Under the pieces are notes generated by a model. The model worked only from the letters and a program-made list of their open reading frames with translations. It made no database searches and was not told where the DNA came from. From assembly GCA_017304475.1 (NCBI GenBank), contig JAFKKV010000014.1, positions 372,001 through 436,000 of the forward strand: a DNA stretch of 64,000 nucleotides, in the 5' to 3' direction. The stretch's first letter is position 1; each line of letters opens with the position of its first letter. The position numbers and the translations under genes were made by a program. Positions 1 through 8,173 of the stretch are shown here, one piece after another. Source of the DNA: Hyphomicrobiales bacterium. GTDB lineage: Bacteria; Pseudomonadota; Alphaproteobacteria; Rhizobiales; Phreatobacteraceae.

Positions 1-194
1 CGCCGCTCAACGAGGTGCCGGCCGGCGCCCTGCCCGAAGGCGTCGCGTTCAGTCCGGACAGCCGCTACCTCTATGTCGGCAATTACGTCGACCGCAGCCT
101 GCAGGTCTATCGCATCAATGGCGACCGGCTGGTCGATACCGGCGTCAAGCTGGCGCTACCCGGCCAGCCCGCCGCGATCCGCGGCCGGCCCTGA
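1..194 (+). CDS. C-terminal end of a YVTN/WD40-like beta-propeller protein (partial)
   Basis: The reading frame is open from the left edge and stops at the TGA at 192-194, leaving 63 residues. The visible part contains EGVAFSPDSRYLYVGNY, a typical blade of YVTN or lactonase-like beta-propellers (S-P-D-G/S-R-x-L-Y-V), followed by a final strand pair. The substrate or role cannot be told from this fragment. Such proteins are usually periplasmic or cytosolic six- or seven-bladed propellers. The start and any signal peptide lie outside the window. Confidence 0.6.
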   Translation, partial: PLNEVPAGALPEGVAFSPDSRYLYVGNYVDRSLQVYRINGDRLVDTGVKLALPGQPAAIRGRP

Positions 195-203
195 GCCGCC
201 GGA

Positions 204-734
204 CTAGAGATGCGACGCGAGCCAGTGCAGGCTCGCGTCGCGAAACCCCTGCTCCTCGATGGCCGCGACCGTATTCTTCACATAGTCGCGATTGGCCCCC
301 GAATGGCCGTGGCCCTGGCGGACGATGTGGAGCTGCTCGTCGCGGCTGAGCCGGCCGGCATATTGGCCGTGGCCACGATCGGCGATGTAGGTGACGGCGC
401 GGACCCGTGGCTCGCCATGCTGCTGCAACGTCACGACCCGCTCGACCTCGAGATAGACCGAGGTAACCTGTTCGCGCTCGCGCAGATATTGGATGGTCGC
501 GGCACGATCCTTGGCGGCGACCCGGAAGGTCATACCGCGGCAGGCCCCGCCCCGGTCGAGCCCGAGCACCAGGCCCGGCCGTTCCGGCGTGCCGCGATGC
601 ACATGGGAATAGATGCAGAGTGCCCGATGCAGGCCGATCAGCCGGCCGGGGACGCGTTCGATGAAGTCGAAGCCCGGCCGCCACATGAGCGAACCGTAGC
701 CGAAGACCCAAAGATCGCCGTTTTCGCTGGTCAT
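204..734 (-). CDS. ChaC-like gamma-glutamylcyclotransferase
   Basis: A 176-residue protein of the ChaC/gamma-glutamylcyclotransferase family, which breaks down glutathione to 5-oxoproline and Cys-Gly in the cytosol. The family's opening strand and glycine loop appear as WVFGYGSLMWRPGF at residues 8-21, with the nucleotide-like fold following. The acidic catalytic Glu is probably in the SVYLEVERV stretch, by analogy. I chose the ATG at 734 because the family motif starts eight residues later. An upstream ATG at 821 would add 29 unconserved residues and abut the divergent gene at 824. No convincing Shine-Dalgarno precedes either start. Confidence 0.85.
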   Translation of the reverse strand: MTSENGDLWVFGYGSLMWRPGFDFIERVPGRLIGLHRALCIYSHVHRGTPERPGLVLGLDRGGACRGMTFRVAAKDRAATIQYLREREQVTSVYLEVERVVTLQQHGEPRVRAVTYIADRGHGQYAGRLSRDEQLHIVRQGHGHSGANRDYVKNTVAAIEEQGFRDASLHWLASHL

Positions 735-823
735 CGGAACACGGATCGGATTTAGGAGGAGCGGACCGGGTTCTGGTAAAGACCCGGACTTCGCGATGCA
801 AGCATCCCGCAGGATCATCAACC

Positions 824-1813
824 ATGCCCCTTTCGCGCACGCTCATTGTTCCCGTTGGCGCGCTGGCGCTCGCCGTCGCCGGCTGGACCGCCGTCTGGCA
901 CTGGGGTGCCAATCGCGCCGAAGAGATGATCGACCGGGCGGTGGCGAGCGAAGCCGCCAACGGCCGGGTGATCCAGTGCGCCGAACGCAGCCGCGGCGGC
1001 TACCCGTTCCGGCTCGAGCTCAACTGCACCAAGCCGGTGGTCGAACTGCGTGACGAGAGCCGCCCGACGCGGACCATCCGGCTGGAGCGCCTGCAGGTCG
1101 TGTCGCAGATCTGGAGCCCTGGCCACGTCATTGCCGAATGGACCGGTCCGATGACCGCGACCCTCGAAGGCGATCCGGCCGTCTACAGCGCCAATTGGCG
1201 CCTCGCCCAGACCTCCGCCCAGCTCGCCATTGCCGGCTATGACAGCTCCAGCGCGGTGGTCGACGCCTTCGAACTGTCGCGCGACGGTGCGGTGCTGCTG
1301 CGCGCCACCCGCGGCGAATTGCACACCCGGCCCAACACCGCCGATCCCGTCAGCCTCGACGTCGTGTCGCGGCTCCAGGGCGCGACGCTCGGTAGTGCCG
1401 TCCAGGCGCCCGTCGACGCCGAACTGCAGATGACCGCGCGCAAGCTGCTGCGCAGCCCGAACCGCCCGCAACCGCTGGCGCCGCGGCAATGGCAGGCCGC
1501 CGGCGGCTCGATCGATCTGGTCCTGTTCCGGGTCGCCCAGGGCGATGCGGTCGGCATCGCCAAGGGCAATCTGCGGCTGACCGCCGATGGCAAGCCGGAC
1601 GGCCAGATCGAGCTGCGCGTCGCCAATCTGGAAAGCGCGATCCAGGCCAACGGCCTCGGCGGCACGCTCGGCGCGGTGGCTGCCGGCCTCAATTTCACCA
1701 GCCAGGCCACCGATGTCGAAGGCAAGCCCGGCCGGCTGATCAATTTGCGCGCGAGCGAAGGACGGCTGCAGGTCGGGCCGATCCGCATCGGCCTTCCCAC
1801 GCTGCTGCCGTGA
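824..1813 (+). CDS. DUF2125 domain protein, membrane-anchored
   Basis: A 329-residue protein with one N-terminal hydrophobic segment (about residues 6-25, rich in L, A, V) followed by a long soluble region, so probably inserted in the inner membrane and facing the periplasm. Its sequence and length fit the alphaproteobacterial DUF2125 family, including the GGYPFRLELNC stretch near residue 58. The molecular role of the family is not established. Its ATG is only three bases from an alternative start of the divergent ChaC-like gene. AGGATC about 10 bases upstream is a weak ribosome binding site. It is followed after 10 bases by the GntR regulator. Confidence 0.8.
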   Translation: MPLSRTLIVPVGALALAVAGWTAVWHWGANRAEEMIDRAVASEAANGRVIQCAERSRGGYPFRLELNCTKPVVELRDESRPTRTIRLERLQVVSQIWSPGHVIAEWTGPMTATLEGDPAVYSANWRLAQTSAQLAIAGYDSSSAVVDAFELSRDGAVLLRATRGELHTRPNTADPVSLDVVSRLQGATLGSAVQAPVDAELQMTARKLLRSPNRPQPLAPRQWQAAGGSIDLVLFRVAQGDAVGIAKGNLRLTADGKPDGQIELRVANLESAIQANGLGGTLGAVAAGLNFTSQATDVEGKPGRLINLRASEGRLQVGPIRIGLPTLLP

Positions 1814-1823
1814 GCCGGCGCCG

Positions 1824-2525
1824 ATGAACGACGGCCAGCCGATCGCGCCGCCCGCTGCCCGCCGCCCGCGGGCCAAGGCGACGCGCTCCGAAGAATTGCA
1901 GGCCGAGCTCGCCGAGGCGATCGTCGCCGGCCGGCTGACGCCCGGATCGGCCCTCGACGAAATGCAGATCGCCACCGAATTCGCGGTCTCCCGGACCCCG
2001 GTGCGCGAGGCGCTGCGTCAGCTTTCGTCGTCCGGACTGGTCGAGATCAGGCCGCATCGCGGCGCGGTGGTGGCAAAACCCGACAAGGGCCAGCTCCACG
2101 ACATGTTCGTCGTCATGGCCGAGCTGGAGGCGCTTTGTGCCGCGCTGTCGGCGGTCGCCATGACGCCGCCCGAGCGAATGGCGCTCGATACGCTGCACCG
2201 TTCCATGGCCGGCCTCGTGCACCAGGGCGATCTCGCCGCCTATAGCGCTGCCAATGTCGAGTTCCACGTGGCCATCTATCGCGGCTCGCGCAATGCCTAT
2301 CTGGCCGAGCTTGCCTCCGCCACCCGCCGGCGGCTCGCGCCGTTCCGGCGTGCCCAGTTCGAAGGCCGCGACCGGCTGGCCAAGTCCCATCGTGAACATG
2401 ACGCCGTGGTCCAGGCGATCCAGCGCGGCGACAGCGAAAAGGCCGGCAGCGCCATGCGCGAGCATATCGGACTGGCGGCCCGCGCCTGGGAAGTGCTGTC
2501 GAACGAGGCACGCGCCAGGTTATGA
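1824..2525 (+). CDS. GntR family regulator (FadR/FCD type)
   Basis: A 233-residue transcription factor. The N-terminal winged helix lies at about residues 20-85; SRTPVREALRQLSSSGLVE is the classic GntR recognition helix, followed by the wing EIRPHRGAVV. The C-terminal all-helical FCD ligand domain (about 95-220) carries the metal-site signature D-x3-H-x3-H through NVEFHVAIY and SHREHDAVV. It stands just upstream of the allophanate hydrolase/ABC transporter genes on the same strand, so it probably senses a catabolite of that pathway. A perfect inverted repeat lies 14 bases after its stop codon and is a candidate operator. Confidence 0.9.
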   Translation: MNDGQPIAPPAARRPRAKATRSEELQAELAEAIVAGRLTPGSALDEMQIATEFAVSRTPVREALRQLSSSGLVEIRPHRGAVVAKPDKGQLHDMFVVMAELEALCAALSAVAMTPPERMALDTLHRSMAGLVHQGDLAAYSAANVEFHVAIYRGSRNAYLAELASATRRRLAPFRRAQFEGRDRLAKSHREHDAVVQAIQRGDSEKAGSAMREHIGLAARAWEVLSNEARARL

Positions 2526-2538
2526 CATTGCCAGCCTA

Positions 2539-2555
2539 TGCTTAATTCATAAGCA
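2539..2555. promoter_or_regulatory. Perfect dyad TGCTTA-N5-TAAGCA, candidate GntR operator
   Basis: A perfect 6-bp inverted repeat with a 5-bp AT-rich centre lies between the GntR gene and the amidase gene, in a 254-base non-coding stretch (2526-2779) that is noticeably AT-richer at this point than its surroundings. FCD-type GntR proteins bind short palindromes close to the promoter they control, so this is a plausible operator. A short A-run follows, but the stem is too AT-rich to be a convincing terminator. I see nothing else recognisable in the rest of the gap. Confidence 0.45.
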
Positions 2556-2779
2556 AAAATGGCGACGGAGCCAGCAATTGCATACAACAGGACATTGGCT
2601 GAAAATGGCGCCCGGGGCAGCGCCAGCGCCTGCCTGAAGAATATTTCCATAGTCCGGCAATGGGTTAGGGGCTCCGGGGGCGCAGCACCCCGCCGCTTGG
2701 GGCATGGTGGCTGCACCCGTCCGGCACGACTGGCATGGCGGTTGCGAGACGGGCCTCGTTCCTGTTTCGCGCCGAGGCC

Positions 2780-4147
2780 ATGCCGCATTCCCCCAGCCCC
2801 ACCATCGCCGGCCTGACGAAGAGCTATTCCGAGGGCCACAAGCCGGCAGCGGTCATCGCCGCGGCCTATGCGCGCCTGGCCGCCCTTGGCGATCCCGGCA
2901 TCTTCATTCATCTCGTGCCCGAGGCCGATGCGCTGGCCGCCGCGAGCCGCCTGCCGCCTTTCGACGCCGGCCGCTATCCGCTGTGGGGTGTGCCCTTCGC
3001 GGTCAAGGACAATATCGACGTCGCGGGACTGCCGACCACCGCCGCCTGCCCCGCCTTCGCTTATGTGCCGGAGCGGTCGGCCACGGCGGTCGAGAAGCTC
3101 ATCGCCGCCGGTGCCATCGTTTTCGGCAAGACCAATCTCGACCAGTTCGCCACCGGCCTGGTCGGCGTCCGCTCGCCCTTTCCGCCGCCGCGCAACGCGA
3201 TCGATCCCGCCCGCGTGCCCGGCGGCTCCAGCTCCGGCTCGGCGGTGGCCGTCGCGCAAGGGATCGTCGCCTTCGCGCTCGGCACCGACACCGCCGGGTC
3301 CGGCCGCGTGCCGGCCATGCTCAACGACATCACCGGCCTGAAACCCTCGCTCGGCGCGGTCTCGACGCGCGGCGTGGTGCCGGCCTGCCGTACGCTCGAT
3401 TGCGTCTCGGTCTTCGCCCATAACACCGCCGACGCCTTCACCGTCTATCGGACCATGCGCGGCTTCGATGCCGAGGACGCCTATTCGCGCGCGGTCGCCG
3501 ACGATCATCCGGGCGCCGTCGCGCCGATCCGACGCCTCGGCATCCCGCGCCGGGCGGACCGGCTGTTCTTCGGCGACGACGCCATGGCGGCAGCCTTCGC
3601 CGCGGCGCTCGACAAGCTCGTGCCCCTGGCCGACCAGGTCGTCGAGATGGATCTGACGCCGTTCTTCGCGGTCGCGCGGCTGCTCTATGAAGGCCCCTGG
3701 GTCGCCGAGCGCCATGCCGCCGTCCGGACCTTCCTCGCCGGTCAGCCGGATGCCGTCCTGCCCGTCACCGGGCAGATCATTTCAGCGGCAGGCGGCTTTT
3801 CCGCCACCGACACTTTCGAGGCGTTCTACCAGTTGGCCGCGCTCCGGCGCGCCACCGAGCCAGCTTGGCAAACGATCGACGCGCTGGTGGTGCCGACCGC
3901 GCCGATCTTCCCGACGCTCGCTGATCTCGCGGCCGACCCGATCGGCCCGAACAGCCGGCTCGGCACCTATACCAATTTCGTCAATCTGCTCGATCTCGCC
4001 GCACTCGCGGTGCCCGGCCCCTGGCGGATGGACGGCCTGCCGGCCGGCCTCACGCTGATCGGCGAGCGCGGCGCCGATGCGCGCCTGGCGGAACTGGCGA
4101 TGCGTTTCGAACAGGCCGTCGGCACGCGGCAATGGGCGGCGGCCTGA
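2780..4147 (+). CDS. Amidase, allophanate hydrolase N-terminal domain type (AtzF-like)
   Basis: A 455-residue amidase-signature enzyme. Allophanate hydrolases cleave allophanate to carbamate derivatives, ammonia and CO2 in urea, cyanurate and ureide use. The catalytic Lys is K76 (VPFAVKDNID), the Ser-rich loop GGSSSGSA is at 148-155, and the nucleophile is S174 in GTDTAGSGRVPA. The final part (about 350-450) matches the AtzF amidase domain (TYTNFVNLLDLAALAVPG). It stops where AtzF would enter its C-terminal domain, and that domain is encoded by the next gene. I chose the ATG at 2780; an upstream ATG at 2735 would add 15 residues. Related amidases acting on other ureides cannot be excluded. 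Confidence 0.85.
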   Translation: MPHSPSPTIAGLTKSYSEGHKPAAVIAAAYARLAALGDPGIFIHLVPEADALAAASRLPPFDAGRYPLWGVPFAVKDNIDVAGLPTTAACPAFAYVPERSATAVEKLIAAGAIVFGKTNLDQFATGLVGVRSPFPPPRNAIDPARVPGGSSSGSAVAVAQGIVAFALGTDTAGSGRVPAMLNDITGLKPSLGAVSTRGVVPACRTLDCVSVFAHNTADAFTVYRTMRGFDAEDAYSRAVADDHPGAVAPIRRLGIPRRADRLFFGDDAMAAAFAAALDKLVPLADQVVEMDLTPFFAVARLLYEGPWVAERHAAVRTFLAGQPDAVLPVTGQIISAAGGFSATDTFEAFYQLAALRRATEPAWQTIDALVVPTAPIFPTLADLAADPIGPNSRLGTYTNFVNLLDLAALAVPGPWRMDGLPAGLTLIGERGADARLAELAMRFEQAVGTRQWAAA

Positions 4148-4152
4148 GGGAG

Positions 4153-4569
4153 ATGAACGTGACCGAGATGATCGAAATCGTGGTGGTCGGCGCGCATCTT
4201 TCCGGCATGACGCTCAATCACGAGCTGACCGCGCGTTCCGGCCTGTTCCATCGCCTGGCGACCACCACGCCGGACTACCGGCTCTATGCGCTCGCCGGCG
4301 GTCCGCCGAAACGCCCCGGCCTGATCCGCGTCGCCGCCGGCACGGGGGCGGCCATCGCCTGCGAGGTCTGGACCTTGCCGGCCGCCGGCTTCGGCAGCTT
4401 CGTCGCGGCGATCCCCGCCCCGCTCGGCATCGGCACGCTGCGGCTCGCCGACGGCACCAGCCCCAAGGGCTTCCTGGTCGAACCGGAAGGCCTCGCCGGC
4501 GCCGAGGACATCACCGCCCATGGCGGCTGGCGCGCCTATATCGCCGGCCTCGCCGGCAAAGCCGCATGA
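4153..4569 (+). CDS. Stand-alone allophanate hydrolase C-terminal-like domain (AH_C)
   Basis: A 138-residue protein resembling the C-terminal domain that in AtzF and urea amidolyase is fused behind the amidase. Typical segments are VVVGAHLSGMTLNHEL, TTPDYRLYALAGGPPKRPGL and PKGFLVEPEGL. In fused enzymes this cyclotransferase-like domain completes the hydrolysis of allophanate. Here it starts five bases after the amidase stop codon, so the two chains are made separately from one message and presumably act together. The start at 4153 (MNVTEM) is preceded by GAGGGAG, very close to the ATG; an in-frame ATG at 4132 would overlap the amidase. Confidence 0.75.
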   Translation: MNVTEMIEIVVVGAHLSGMTLNHELTARSGLFHRLATTTPDYRLYALAGGPPKRPGLIRVAAGTGAAIACEVWTLPAAGFGSFVAAIPAPLGIGTLRLADGTSPKGFLVEPEGLAGAEDITAHGGWRAYIAGLAGKAA

Positions 4570-4606
4570 TCCCGCCCCTTCCCCGTCCCCTGACTGGAGC
4601 CTCGTC

Positions 4607-5566
4607 ATGATCCGTCGCCGCCACTTCATCATCGGAGCCGGCATCGCCGCCGGAACGCTCGCCGCCCCGGCCGTGCTCGGCGCACAGCCGGCACGCACCG
4701 TCAGGATGGGCGCCTTGCGCCTGATCCATTCCATGCCGCCGCATTTCTACGAGCGTTTCGCGCCCGCCGGCCTGAAGGTCGAGATCGTCACCTTCGACAG
4801 CCCGACCGACGGCAAGAACGCGGTGGTCACCAAATCCGTCGATTTCGGCACTTTCGGCATCGCGGCCGGCATTCTCGGCGGCGCGGCCGGCGAGCCCGTC
4901 GTGGTGGTCGGGGCGCTTTCCAACAAGGGCATGGGGGTGATCTCCAAGGCCGGCTCGGACCTGCGCGCGATCAAGGACCTGAAGGGCAAGCGCATCGGCA
5001 TCTGGCCGGGCTCGACCCAGGAGGTGTTCATCATGGAGCGCCTGCGCATGGAGGGCCTGTCGATCCGCGACGTCACCGCCGTGCGCGTGCCCTTCGGCGA
5101 GATGCACGCCATGCTGTCGCGCGGCGACATCGACGCCTATGTCGGCGCCGAGCCCGGCCCCGGCCTGTCAATCTCTTCGGGCGTCGGCCAGCTCGTCGAA
5201 TATCCCTACGGCACCGCCATGGGCGGCCTGAACATGATCTTCGCCACCCACGAGGAGACCGTCGCCAGGGATCCCGAGCTGATCCGCACCATGCTGAAGG
5301 TGCATCGCCAGGCGGTCGAATTCATGATGGCCAACAAGCAGGTGGTCGCCGAGGTGACTGTCCAGAAGCTCGGCGCCAACCGCACCGCCGTCGACCAGGC
5401 GCTCGGCGCCGACAATGTCGAATATGTCTGGAAGCTCGATCAGACCGTGCTGACCCAGGCGCGCACCTATTCGCAGCAGATGCTGGAACTGAAGCAGATC
5501 CGCCAGTTGCCGAATTTCGACAGCTTCCTCAATCCGAAATTCTCCAACGAGATCGCCGCGGCCTGA
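4607..5566 (+). CDS. ABC transporter substrate-binding protein, NitT/TauT (SsuA-like) family
   Basis: A 319-residue exported binding protein. The N-terminus MIRRRHFIIGAGIAAG is a twin-arginine (Tat) signal, followed by an A-rich cleavage region near residue 25 (LGAQPA). The mature part has the NMT1/SsuA architecture: GKRIGIWPGSTQEVF near residue 128, then DIDAYVGAEPG. It captures a small organic ligand in the periplasm for the permease and ATPase encoded next. Given the neighbours, the ligand may be a nitrogen-rich compound such as a ureide or amide; this is inference. I chose the ATG at 4607 because it starts the Tat signal. Confidence 0.88.
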   Translation: MIRRRHFIIGAGIAAGTLAAPAVLGAQPARTVRMGALRLIHSMPPHFYERFAPAGLKVEIVTFDSPTDGKNAVVTKSVDFGTFGIAAGILGGAAGEPVVVVGALSNKGMGVISKAGSDLRAIKDLKGKRIGIWPGSTQEVFIMERLRMEGLSIRDVTAVRVPFGEMHAMLSRGDIDAYVGAEPGPGLSISSGVGQLVEYPYGTAMGGLNMIFATHEETVARDPELIRTMLKVHRQAVEFMMANKQVVAEVTVQKLGANRTAVDQALGADNVEYVWKLDQTVLTQARTYSQQMLELKQIRQLPNFDSFLNPKFSNEIAAA

Positions 5567-5621
5567 CCCACCTGCGCTCCCCCGCGAGCGGCGCGCCTGC
5601 CCCGAAGAGGACCTCGAGGTC

Positions 5622-6476
5622 ATGTCGATTGTCGAAACGAGCCCGCTGGCGGCTCTGCCCGCCGCCGGGCGCCCGAGCGCCGGGCGCTCAGCCTGGCGCC
5701 GCCTCAAGCCGGTCCTGCTGGCGCTGATCGTGCCGGCCCTGCTGCTCGGCTTCTGGCAGGTGGCGACCAGGCTGCGCTGGACCCGGCTCATTCCGAGCCC
5801 CTATGAGGTCGCCGAATATATGGTCGATTTCGCCGTGGGCGGCATCTATGACGATGCCTTTTCCGGCACGCTCCTGACCCATCTCCTGGCCTCGATGAGC
5901 CGGGTCTATGGCGGCTTCGCGCTGGCCGCGCTGTTCGCTCTGCCGATCGGCCTGATGATCGGGCGGCTGCCGACGGCGCGCATGCTGCTCGACCCGTTCC
6001 TGCAGGTGATGCGGCCGATACCCGTCACCGCCTGGCTGCCGCTGTCGATGATCCTGTTCGGCCTCGGGCCGCGCTCGGCCTTTGCGCTCGTCTGCCTCGG
6101 TGCCTTCTACCCGATCCTGCTCAACACCGTGTTCGGCGTCCGCGCAGTCGATCCCAAACTGTTCGAGGCCGCCGCCATGCTCGGCTGCCAGGGCAATGCC
6201 CAGTTCTTCAAGGTCGTCTTGCCGGCGGCCCTGCCGTCGATCTTCACCGGGCTCAGGCTCGGGCTCGGCCTTGCCTGGTTCGTCATCGTGGTCGGCGAGA
6301 TGACCGGCGTGCCCCAGGGTCTCGGCGCCGTCATCATGGACGGCCGGACCCTGTCACGCACCGAGCTCGTCATCTGCGGCATGATCATCATCGGCATCGC
6401 CGGCTACCTGTCCGACCGGATCGTCGTGATGGCGGGCAATCGCCTGCTGCGCTGGAGCCCGACCCACCATGGCTGA
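5622..6476 (+). CDS. ABC transporter permease, NitT/TauT (SsuC-like) family
   Basis: A 284-residue inner membrane permease with about six hydrophobic segments (first at residues 29-48, last near 247-265). The BPD_transp_1 coupling loop with EAAAMLGCQGNAQFFKVVLPAALP (split here as EAAAMLGCQ and FKVVLPAALPSI) marks where the ATPase docks. It belongs to the same transporter as the binding protein 55 bases upstream and overlaps the ATPase gene by eight bases, so the two are probably translationally coupled. Confidence 0.9.
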   Translation: MSIVETSPLAALPAAGRPSAGRSAWRRLKPVLLALIVPALLLGFWQVATRLRWTRLIPSPYEVAEYMVDFAVGGIYDDAFSGTLLTHLLASMSRVYGGFALAALFALPIGLMIGRLPTARMLLDPFLQVMRPIPVTAWLPLSMILFGLGPRSAFALVCLGAFYPILLNTVFGVRAVDPKLFEAAAMLGCQGNAQFFKVVLPAALPSIFTGLRLGLGLAWFVIVVGEMTGVPQGLGAVIMDGRTLSRTELVICGMIIIGIAGYLSDRIVVMAGNRLLRWSPTHHG

Positions 6477-7248
6477 ATCGAAAACCCCGATCGTCGAGAT
6501 CCGCCGGGTCTCCAAGCTGTTCCAGCTGCAGGATCAGACGATCCACGCTTTGTCGGATGCCAGCCTGACCATTCGCAAGGGCGAATTCGTCTGCCTGATC
6601 GGCGCGTCCGGCTGCGGCAAATCCACCTTGATGCGCATCATCGCCGGCTTCGAGACCCCGTCATCGGGCGAGGCCCTGATGTGGGGCCGGCCGATCCTCG
6701 GCCCCGACCCGACCCGCGGCATGGTGTTCCAGGACTATGCCCTGTTTCCCTGGCTCAGCGTGCGCGACAATATCGGCTTCGGCCCGCAGGCGCGCGGCCT
6801 GCCCCGTGTCGTGGTCAAGGAGACCGTCGACCGGTTCATCGACCTGGTGGGCCTCGCCAAATTCGCCAATGCCTATCCGCACCAGCTCTCCGGCGGCATG
6901 AAGCAGCGCGTGGCGATCGCCCGCGTGCTCGCCAACGACGCCGAGGTGGTGCTGATGGACGAGCCTTTCGGCGCGCTCGACGCCATGACCCGTGAACGGC
7001 TGCAGGACGAGCTTCTCGACATCTGGCAGCGCACCGGGCTGACCGTGGTCTTCGTCACCCATTCGATCGAGGAGGCGATCTTCCTGTCCAACCGGGTGGT
7101 GGTGATGACGCCGGGCCCGGGCCGCATCGAAAGCGACAACGCGCTGGACCTCGCCAGGCCGCGCGACGTGTCGAGCCCGGAATTCAACGACATCCGCAGG
7201 GTGCTCGGCGCCAAGCTGCACAGCCATCACGCCAAGAAGGCGGCCTGA
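6469..7248 (+). CDS. ABC transporter ATP-binding protein, NitT/TauT (SsuB/TauB-like)
   Basis: A 259-residue ATPase. Walker A is GASGCGKST (about residues 44-52), the Q-loop is MVFQDYALFPWL, the signature is LSGGMKQRVAIAR (about 141-153), and Walker B is VVLMDEPFGALD, followed by the switch His in FVTHSIEEA. The LSGGMKQR form is typical of nitrate, taurine and sulfonate importers. It powers the permease encoded just upstream. The eight-base overlap with the permease and a gap of only six bases to the deacetylase gene show a single operon. Confidence 0.93.
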   Translation: MAESKTPIVEIRRVSKLFQLQDQTIHALSDASLTIRKGEFVCLIGASGCGKSTLMRIIAGFETPSSGEALMWGRPILGPDPTRGMVFQDYALFPWLSVRDNIGFGPQARGLPRVVVKETVDRFIDLVGLAKFANAYPHQLSGGMKQRVAIARVLANDAEVVLMDEPFGALDAMTRERLQDELLDIWQRTGLTVVFVTHSIEEAIFLSNRVVVMTPGPGRIESDNALDLARPRDVSSPEFNDIRRVLGAKLHSHHAKKAA

Positions 7249-7254
7249 AGCCCC

Positions 7255-8145
7255 ATGCGCCCCGAACTGCGCCTGCCCTACCGGGCATCGATCGATCGCC
7301 CGCGCATCACGCTGCCCGGCGGCAAGCTCGTGGCCGTCTGGCCGGTGGTCAATGTCGAGAACTGGCGGATCGACCATCCCATGCCGCGCCAGGTGCTGGT
7401 GGCGCCGACCGGCGCCGCGCTGCAGCCCGACATCGCCAACTGGGCCTGGCACGAATACGGCATGCGTGTCGGCTTCTGGCGTTTCATCGAGGCCTTCGCG
7501 CGCCATGCGGTCAGGCCGACCCTCTCGATCAACGGCTCGGTCGCATCGGACTATCCGCGCATCGCGGCGGCCGCGCGTGACGCCGGCTGGGAATTCATGG
7601 GCCATGGCTGGCACCAGGTGCCGACCCACAAGGTCGACGACCAGCGGGCGATGATCGCCCGCACCGTCGAGACGCTGTCGGCCTTTTCAGGCGCGCCCTG
7701 TGTCGGCTGGCTCGGACCCGGCCTGACCGAAACGCTGGAGACCGCCGACCATCTGGCCGAGGCCGGCATCCGTTATGTCGCCGACTGGGTCGTCGACGAC
7801 CTGCCCTGCCGGCTCGCGACCGCAAGCGGCCCGGTTCTGACCATGCCCTATTCGGTCGAGCTCAACGACATTCCGCTGATCATGATCCAGCACCATCGCG
7901 CCGGCGAATTCCTCGAACGGACGCTCGCCCAGGCCGACCGGCTGATCGCCGAAGCGCGCGGCGGCGGGCCGCTTGGCGGCGCCAAGATCCTGAGCTTCGC
8001 CATCCACCCCTATATTTCCGGCGTGCCGCACCGCATCGGCATGATCGAGGAACTGCTGGCCGCGCTCGCCGCGCGACCGGAAATCTGCTTCATGCAGGGC
8101 CGCGAGATCATGGACTGGTACCTGGCCTCGGGCGACCCGACCTGA
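7255..8145 (+). CDS. Polysaccharide deacetylase family protein, PuuE allantoinase-like
   Basis: A 296-residue NodB-fold hydrolase of the cytoplasmic PuuE-like branch: no signal peptide, an opening RPRITLPGGKLVAVWPVVNVE, and the metal-site region GWEFMGHGWHQVP with H117 and H120. GWLGPGLTET (151-160) corresponds to the arginine/proline motif of the fold. PuuE-type enzymes hydrolyse allantoin, and related ones act on other cyclic amides. It is the last gene of the GntR/allophanate hydrolase/ABC cluster, six bases after the ATPase. An amide ring-opening step feeding the amidase would fit, but the substrate is not shown by the sequence. Confidence 0.8.
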   Translation: MRPELRLPYRASIDRPRITLPGGKLVAVWPVVNVENWRIDHPMPRQVLVAPTGAALQPDIANWAWHEYGMRVGFWRFIEAFARHAVRPTLSINGSVASDYPRIAAAARDAGWEFMGHGWHQVPTHKVDDQRAMIARTVETLSAFSGAPCVGWLGPGLTETLETADHLAEAGIRYVADWVVDDLPCRLATASGPVLTMPYSVELNDIPLIMIQHHRAGEFLERTLAQADRLIAEARGGGPLGGAKILSFAIHPYISGVPHRIGMIEELLAALAARPEICFMQGREIMDWYLASGDPT

Positions 8146-8173
8146 GCGGCCGTCCCTATGATATGGTCGGGAC

